Shown in pieces: positions 58,770 to 64,000 of a stretch of DNA of 64,000 nucleotides. Each line of letters begins with the position of its first letter. Within the stretch, counting starts at the first letter, position 1. The DNA is from Ottelia alismoides (Eukaryota > Streptophyta > Magnoliopsida > Alismatales > Hydrocharitaceae). The stretch covers positions 682,001 through 746,000 of the forward strand of contig JAZKJV010000686.1 of the NCBI GenBank assembly GCA_037367405.1, in the 5' to 3' direction. A model generated the notes under the pieces. It had not been told where the DNA came from. It ran no database searches and was given only the letters and a program-made list of their open reading frames with translations. Both the position numbers and the translations under genes were made by a program.

Positions 58770-59281
58770 AAGACAATGTGTGTCACTAATGATGAGCAAT
58801 TGAGAGGTGCATACTTCTAGACTGTCTATTCTCAAGTAGCACCCAGATGTAGCTGAACATTTACCACCACTTTTGGTGGGAGAGAATGAATGGGGACGTA
58901 GTAGAGCATGTCAACATTACCTCACATGTTAAGCGTTAAAGGCAGAGTAACAGCATCTTCCAGTCTGTTAGCATGGCCTCAAATTTCAACGAAATTCGGT
59001 CGAATTTCTGTCAAATATCGATATCCTATCGAAATCGAAATTCGACTGAAATGGCCGAAATGACTGAAATATTAGGGCTCTAGTACAAAAAATGGTCGAA
59101 ATTAATGAAATTTCAGTCGAATTTCGACCGAAATTCCATCGAAATTCCGTTTCGTGCCGAAATGGTGACCGAAACCGACATTTAGGGCCTTGTCTGTTAG
59201 AGCCCCTCCTCATTCTTGTACAGAAGTGAGAAAGCATTTCTATGGACTTTGTAACATCTTTGTCATGCACTGCAAGCAATA
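58770..59281 (+). pseudogene. Gypsy integrase N-terminus (element I, continued)
   Basis: Reads CVTNDEQLRG, a YHHFWWERMNGDVVEHV block and CLTC.ALKAE, the HHCC zinc finger of chromovirus integrase, then, across a MITE insertion (58972-59191), LLEPLLI.VQK.ESISMDFVTSL with the first catalytic Asp (MDFV). Stops throughout. Continues at 62426. Confidence 0.8.
58972..59191. mobile_element. 220-bp MITE of CGAAATT repeats, 9-bp TSD
   Basis: GTCTGTTAG at 58963-58971 and 59192-59200 is a perfect 9-bp duplication, the size left by Mutator-like elements. Removing the insert rejoins the gypsy integrase reading. Ends GGCCTCAAATTTC and (reverse complement) GGCCCTAAATGTC are inverted repeats. The interior is repeated and inverted GAAATTCGGTCGAATTTC-type units. 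Confidence 0.8.
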
Positions 59282-59842
59282 TGATGTAGCGTGTTCTCGA
59301 CATGTAGGGCCGTCTAATTATTTAAATTGTGGTCGCTAATTTTATTTACGTTTTTTAAGTTGTCGTAATTTTAAATAAAGAGATCGCATGTGATCTCAAT
59401 TAGTCTTAATTTGAATTTCAAATTTGGTAGTTAGTCGGTTAATTAGTTAGAGTCAGTTTAGGATAATTGGTTGTCGGTTTAAATTATTTTCTATTCTTGT
59501 AATGTCATCCCTCCTATATAAAGGGATGAGGGTCCAATGTTTTAGTCAGTTCAAGATGTGATAAAATAGAGATTTATCTCTCTCTCCTCTCCCCTCTCTC
59601 TCCTTCTCCCCGCGTGATCTACACGTGTTCTTCTCCCAAACCCCTCGTATTCCCGACGAGTCTCTTCTCTCTTCCCCTTGTGGTATACGCGTTTCTTCTT
59701 CTCTAACCCCGCGCATCCGGCGTGTCTTCTCTTTTCTCAACCCTTCCAGTTTCTTCTTCTCAACCCCTCTATTTTCTTCTACCATCGAAAAATCCACCGT
59801 CAAATCTATTTCCCGCGCCGCGCCGAATTTCATTTTGCATCT
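59282..59842 (+). repeat. LTR1 of element L
   Basis: TGATGTAGCGTG...TTTTGCATCT. TATA box TATATAAAG at 59515-59523 followed by CT-rich sequence. No PBS follows it: instead there are short repeats of CTCAGTTGCATAT. Confidence 0.88.
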
Positions 59843-59909
59843 CAATCTCAGTCTCAGTTGCATATCTCAGTTGCATATCTCAGTTGACGATCCTATCGAG
59901 TATTGACGT

Positions 59910-61115
59910 TTGCAACTCAATCTCAGTTGCATATCTCGCGGTTCGCATGCTCGTACGCGGCAACAAATGTTCAGAAAGCGACTTATATCAAGCGTTAAGG
60001 TACAAGCATGCCTGGACACAACATTCGATGAAGATTCATACGACAACGGCAAAAATCAGATCAATGAAGCTGCTGTGCAACCTATTTTTGAGCAAAAAAA
60101 CGAAGGTACTTTCATGCAAGATGAAGATTTTATTGATACAACTTCGATACAAAATGAAATCGAAGACTTGGGCCCCATATTTGATGAAGACCCTATAGAA
60201 GAAGCATGGGAAATCGTCGATCTGCTTGCTGTCCAGGAATATTCAGACCTACAATCGTTGGAAGAACCAATTTCTGTGCCACCCACGACTCCCTCCTGGG
60301 TCCCTGCTGCAGCCCCCGCACCTCCGGCACCCCCAATCTCCCAGTTGCAGCCCCCTGCTATCCTCCAAATTGACACACTGCCTCTCCTGCAACCCATCTC
60401 CGTCACCCCGGCAACCCTCCCAGCCCCAACGCCCCCTCGGGCAGTCCTCGCGCCCCCAGCTACAACAAAAAATATTGAAACGCCCCCTTGGGCAGCCCTA
60501 TCACCGCAGATACATCGTCTTCGCCGTCTGCAGTGCCACCACCACCCAATCTCGAGCTACAGCAGCCACTGCGCACGCACCGGGCGCAGTCATCAACACG
60601 CGTGCAAGCGGGGGTCATCACACCTCATTCCTCGGTGCCGCCTGAGGTTCCCCTTTCCAACCCGCCGCCTATTGACCTCGTACTCCAGCAGCCGCCACGC
60701 GTGTTTTGGGTACGGTCAGCACCACGAACGCGATTTAGGACCAACGCACCACCTTCCTCGGCGCCGCCCCAGGCCTCCCTGGCCATTGCGCTGTTGTCGT
60801 TCACGGCCTCCCGATCCAGACTACTACCGCCACCACCTTTTATCCTGGAGGCATGAAACCCTAACGGAAGTTGGGGAGCTCCCTCCTGCCGAATCCCCTA
60901 AAATAAGGGATGAGAAAATTTGGATAAATTACAAGAAGGTCCCTCCTCACAAGAGTTTTTACTTAAAGGGCCAAGTGAAGGTTAAGCTATGTTATAGAGG
61001 CATTTTAAGTGAAGGGGTAGAACATTTGCATCCATACCCCTCAGTGGAAAGAAACTACAAACGTAACATGGAAAAGGAGCAAAATTGCGGATTTTTGCTC
61101 AACCAATCCAGATAG
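59910..61115 (+). CDS. 401-codon proline-rich ORF of element L
   Basis: One open frame over nearly the whole of interior 1. The first 35 residues (MQLNLSCISRGSHARTRQQM...KRLISSVKVQA) match the short ORF of interior 2, so this start region is a conserved family protein. An acidic segment follows (residues 40-115, rich in Asp and Glu), then a Pro/Ala-rich stretch (about 120-200) and a basic, His/Arg-rich part. The last 60 residues contain KVPPHKSFYLKGQVKVKLC. No retroviral domain, signal peptide or membrane segment is visible. It may be a gag-like or accessory protein of a non-autonomous element. Part of the frame in the GC-rich centre could be chance reading, since two alternative frames are also open there. 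Confidence 0.45.
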   Translation: MQLNLSCISRGSHARTRQQMFRKRLISSVKVQACLDTTFDEDSYDNGKNQINEAAVQPIFEQKNEGTFMQDEDFIDTTSIQNEIEDLGPIFDEDPIEEAWEIVDLLAVQEYSDLQSLEEPISVPPTTPSWVPAAAPAPPAPPISQLQPPAILQIDTLPLLQPISVTPATLPAPTPPRAVLAPPATTKNIETPPWAALSPQIHRLRRLQCHHHPISSYSSHCARTGRSHQHACKRGSSHLIPRCRLRFPFPTRRLLTSYSSSRHACFGYGQHHERDLGPTHHLPRRRPRPPWPLRCCRSRPPDPDYYRHHLLSWRHETLTEVGELPPAESPKIRDEKIWINYKKVPPHKSFYLKGQVKVKLCYRGILSEGVEHLHPYPSVERNYKRNMEKEQNCGFLLNQSR

Positions 61116-61183
61116 GATTCTCCACCGTCAGAACGAAGATCAAGCAATTCGTCAGGAGACGAATTTTTCAAGCGGAGGAGAAT

Positions 61184-61658
61184 TGATGCAGCACAAAATT
61201 AAAATATAGGGCATGATATTTTTATCCGTTAATTTTATTTACGCTTATTCGATTGTCGTATTTTTATTTAATTAAAGAGATCGCGTGTGATCTCAATTTA
61301 GTTAGTTAGTGTCGATTAGAGATTTGAATTTATTTCAAATCAATTAGTTAATTGGTTAGAGTCAATTAGGATAAGTAGTTTTGAATTTGAATTTTGGTTT
61401 CTATTTTTGTAATCTCATCCCTCCTATATAAAGGGATGACGGTCTATTGTTTTAAAACGGTTCAACTAATATGAAAATTTGAGATTCATCTCATTATCTC
61501 TCTCTCTCTCTCGTTATTTCTCTCCCTCAACGTGTTCTTCACATCTTTCATCTCCAAAATCCCGTGCAACCGACGCGTTCTCCTCTCTCTTCCTCTCCTC
61601 TCTAAATTTCTCCACCAAACAACTATTTTTCACCGTTGCAAATTTTCATTTTGCATCA
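61184..61658 (+). repeat. Internal diverged LTR3 of element L
   Basis: TGATGCAGCACAAA...TTTTGCATCA, preceded by a purine tract (GCGGAGGAGAAT) and followed by AT and the PBS TGGTATCAGAGC at 61661-61672. Shares the TATATAAAGGGATGA block with the outer LTRs, but many other positions differ. Confidence 0.85.
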
Positions 61659-61672
61659 ATTGGTATCAGAGC

Positions 61673-61864
61673 ATGGCAACCGAATCGTCCCTACAATTCG
61701 ACGATCCCGTCGCGCATTGGAAAATGCAATATGATTTGAGTTGCATATCTCATGATTCGCGTTCACGCGCATGTCGACACAAGTTCATGAAGCGCCTTAT
61801 GTCAAGCCTCAAGGTTCAAGCAATTCGTCGGGAGATGAATTTTTTAAAAGTGGAGGAGAGTTGA
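61673..61864 (+). CDS. 63-codon ORF in interior 2 of element L
   Basis: Starts at the ATG right after the PBS (MATESSLQFDDPVAHW...), includes YDLSCISHDSRSRACRH and KRLMSSLKVQA, and ends at TGA overlapping the start of LTR2. Relative to interior 1 the middle is deleted between two CAAGCA copies (equivalent to 60003-60008 and 61141-61146). It gives the true N-terminus of the family protein. Function unknown. Confidence 0.45.
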   Translation: MATESSLQFDDPVAHWKMQYDLSCISHDSRSRACRHKFMKRLMSSLKVQAIRREMNFLKVEES

Positions 61865-62420
61865 TGCAGCGTGTTCTCGACATGTAGAGCCGTCTAATTA
61901 TTTAAATTGTGGCCGCTACTTTTATTTACGTTTTTTAAGTTGTCGTAATTTTAAATAAAGAGATCGCGTGTGATCTCAATTAGTCTTAATTTGAATTTCA
62001 AATTTGGTAGTTAGTCGGTTAATTAGTTAGAGTCAGTTTAGGATAATTGGTTGTCGGTTTAAATTATTTTCTATTCTTGTAATGTCATCCCTCCTATATA
62101 AAGGGATGAGGGTCCAATGTTTTAGTCAGTTCAAGATGTGATAAAATAGAGATTTATCTCTCTCTCCTCTCCCCTCTCTCTCCTTCTCCCCGCGTGATCT
62201 ACACGTGTTCTTCTCCCAAACCCCTCGTATTCCCGACGAGTCTCTTCTCTCTTCCCCTCGTGGTATACGCGTTTCTTCTTCTCTAACCCCGCGCATCCGG
62301 CGTGTCTTCTCTTCTCAACCCTTCCAGTTTCTTCTTCTCAACCCCTCTATTTTCTTCTACCATCGAAAAATCCACCGTCAAATCTATTTCCCGCGTCGCG
62401 CCGAATTTCATTTTGCATCA
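61862..62420 (+). repeat. LTR2 of element L
   Basis: 559 bp, nearly identical to LTR1, preceded by the PPT AAAAGTGGAGGAGAGT. Confidence 0.88.
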
Positions 62421-62425
62421 CAATA

Positions 62426-62905
62426 TAATGCAATTAGGTAATTGTTGACCAAGTCTGCCTGTTTCATCCCGATTAATATGACTTGCATACATGTGGAGCT
62501 ATCCAAGTCATGTATTAAATATATTATATGTTTACATGTGATTCCCAAGGAGGTGGTATATGACAACGACTGACATTTCACTTGCAATGTTGGGAAGAAA
62601 TCATAAACGCGCTGAGAATCGAATTGTATCTTAGTTCTTATCGCATACAGACTGACGGACAGTGTGGGAGGACCATCCAGACACTTGAGGAATTACTATG
62701 TGCATGTGCAATTGAGTAGAAAATCTTGAAAGGATCACCTTCCGAACCCTCCTTTCTCAAGGAACGGGTGCAGATCTTGGACCATGCGGTCGAGAAATTA
62801 TGGCAAAAAGATATTTCATTAGTCAAGCATCTATGGCAGACTCAAAATGTCGAGGAAGCGATATGGGAACCGTAAGCAAATATAAGGCAGAAGTACCTTC
62901 ATTTG
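62426..62905 (+). pseudogene. Gypsy integrase core and C-terminus (element I, end)
   Basis: Broken frames read LTKSACFIPINMT, a LHVIPKEVVYD block (second catalytic Asp region), a YRLTDSVGG block equivalent to the family's PQTDGQTER, then LKERVQILDHAVEKLWQKD and TQNVEEAIWEP, the C-terminal integrase region of Del/Tekay elements. Ends at a junction with copia integrase near 62900. Confidence 0.78.
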
Positions 62906-64000
62906 AGTTAATTCATTATTGATATTTGGGGTTCCAGTCGTATTCTTAACCATCAGTGGCACATGTTCTATCTTGTTAATGCTGATTATTTTTCAAAACC
63001 GACATGGATTTTTCTTTTAAAAAAACATGTTTGAGGTTGGGCCTACTATTCAATCTTTTATTCATGAAATAAATGAACATTTTTCTGCTATTGTCAAGTA
63101 CTTTACAGCTTTCTTAGTTCTTTAGGTCCCTTGGCATTATACACCAAACTTCTTGTGCATACACTTCCCAACAAAACAATGTTGTTGAATGCAAACACCA
63201 TCATTTACTTAATGTGATCAAGACCCTCCTGATTCAAAGCCATGCTCCCATTCTTTATGGGGTGATTCGGTCCTCATTGCTTGTTACCTTGTGAACCGTA
63301 TGTTGTCCTTCGTATTAGGAGAGAATATTCCTTTCTCGATTGCATTTCATGGGAATGATCTTTTCTCTTTTACACCTCGTGTCTTTGGCTTTGTGCTATC
63401 CGTTCATCATCTGACTCCTAACCACGACAAGCTTTGCCTTAGAGATGTCAAGTGTGCCTTTGTGTACTACTCCTGGACCCAGAAGGTACACCAGTACTTC
63501 GATCTTGTTCGACAGAAGTACAACGTCAGTGTTGATGTCACCTTCTTTGAATCCATCATGTATTTTCTCCTACAGGTGAGAAGTCAACTATGTCCGACTC
63601 TGGAGAGGAGGTATATATGCCTCCTCTTACGCCACCACCACCTTCGCCACTGCTTCCTCCTATGCCACCACCACCTCCACTACCCCCACCAACTTCACCA
63701 CCATCTCCAACTGTGGTTGCTCCTCTCTCCCCACCTCCTAGTACTTTGACTCAACTTTTTGCTATATTTTTGCATTCGCATGACACCTTCTTTACCCCCT
63801 GCTCGTGGGCTTTTCCCCATTCTAGCATGCCCCAAGTCTGATATGAGTACTTTGTTTCTACTAATGGTATTGATGATTTGTCTATACAATATGCTACTTT
63901 ATAGGACGAGCAGGTGCCTCCTCGGGAGGTTACTTTATAAACCACATATGGTACAGATGACCTTGTTGTGCACATTGCTCTTCAGAAGCGGAGGTGTATG
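62905..64000 (+). pseudogene. Copia integrase and proline-rich linker fragment K (runs off window)
   Basis: Same family as elements F and J. Starts inside the integrase core near HY-DIWG, keeping the Asp that element F has lost but with one extra base, then PTIQSFIHEINEHFSA and CIHFPTKQ in broken frames. A clean stretch 63291-63590 reads CAFVYYS and SVDVTFFESIMYF. A PPPPSPLLPPMPPPPPLPPP linker follows (63620-63730). No LTR is seen on the left, so it is 5'-truncated. The element continues beyond 64000. Confidence 0.8.

Larger units (their letters stand above)
59282..62420 (+). mobile_element. Three-LTR compound element L
   Basis: Perfect CAATA duplications (59277-59281 and 62421-62425) enclose LTR1 (59282-59842), interior 1 (59843-61183), LTR3 (61184-61658), interior 2 (61659-61861) and LTR2 (61862-62420). 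The two outer LTRs differ by about 8 substitutions and one 2-bp indel over 560 bp, so the element is young. The middle LTR is 475 bp and strongly diverged but shares the ends TGATGCAGC...TTGCATCA. No gag, RT or integrase domains, hence non-autonomous. Inserted in gypsy element I. Confidence 0.85.

Overview
This window is nuclear DNA of a flowering plant, probably intergenic heterochromatin. It is AT-rich and built almost entirely of LTR and non-LTR retrotransposons in different states of decay, plus a few MITEs. I cannot name the species. Plant assignment rests on Athila-, Del/Tekay- and Ty1/copia-type coding remnants, primer sites matching plant tRNA-Asp and initiator tRNA-Met, Tourist-like MITEs, and two exons of a plant-specific COR413 plasma-membrane protein. 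No complete host gene, rRNA, tRNA or CRISPR array was recognised.

Layout. 1-9573: a minus-strand Athila-like element with a 3' LTR (cut by the window edge), PPT, a 5.9 kb non-coding interior with hairpin/PPT modules and a tandem-repeat block, a tRNA-Asp PBS and a short 5' LTR. It meets, head to head at a shared palindromic LTR terminus, a plus-strand relative (9553-about 16020) with a 3.3 kb LTR, PBS, leader, a 355-codon orphan ORF and a protease remnant. 16024-18570 is a second leader plus decayed Athila gag without its LTR. 18571-19479 is a truncated minus-strand copia element. 20772-25243 is the 5' half of a minus-strand Del/Tekay element carrying a MITE. 25244-28574 is the least repeat-like stretch and holds the COR413 exons on the minus strand.

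28575-42650 is an old minus-strand Ty1/copia element (long LTRs), interrupted by a complete but mutated plus-strand Ty1/copia element at 33482-38542 (143-bp LTRs). 42651-46655 is an RTE-type LINE split by a 2.9 kb non-autonomous LTR element (TSD GTGGA).

46656-62905 is one decayed Del/Tekay gypsy pol split by several younger insertions. These are a long copia solo LTR (47562-58769, TSD AAGAC), itself carrying a full copia element (47687-53240, TSD TTTCT) with its own LINE fragment, an Athila-like solo LTR (53430-56797) and a Tourist MITE; a MITE with a 9-bp TSD; and a three-LTR compound element (59282-62420, TSD CAATA). The gypsy copy ends in a short-homology junction with a plus-strand copia fragment that runs off the window.

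The elements do not form a pathway. They form a stratigraphy whose insertion order can be read from the target-site duplications. The most unusual features are the palindromic LTR termini of the Athila-like family, the repeated hairpin/PPT modules, the stem-loop beside the PPT in the copia family (with a compensatory change), CACGTG clusters in the giant LTRs, and the three-LTR compound element with its own proline-rich ORF.
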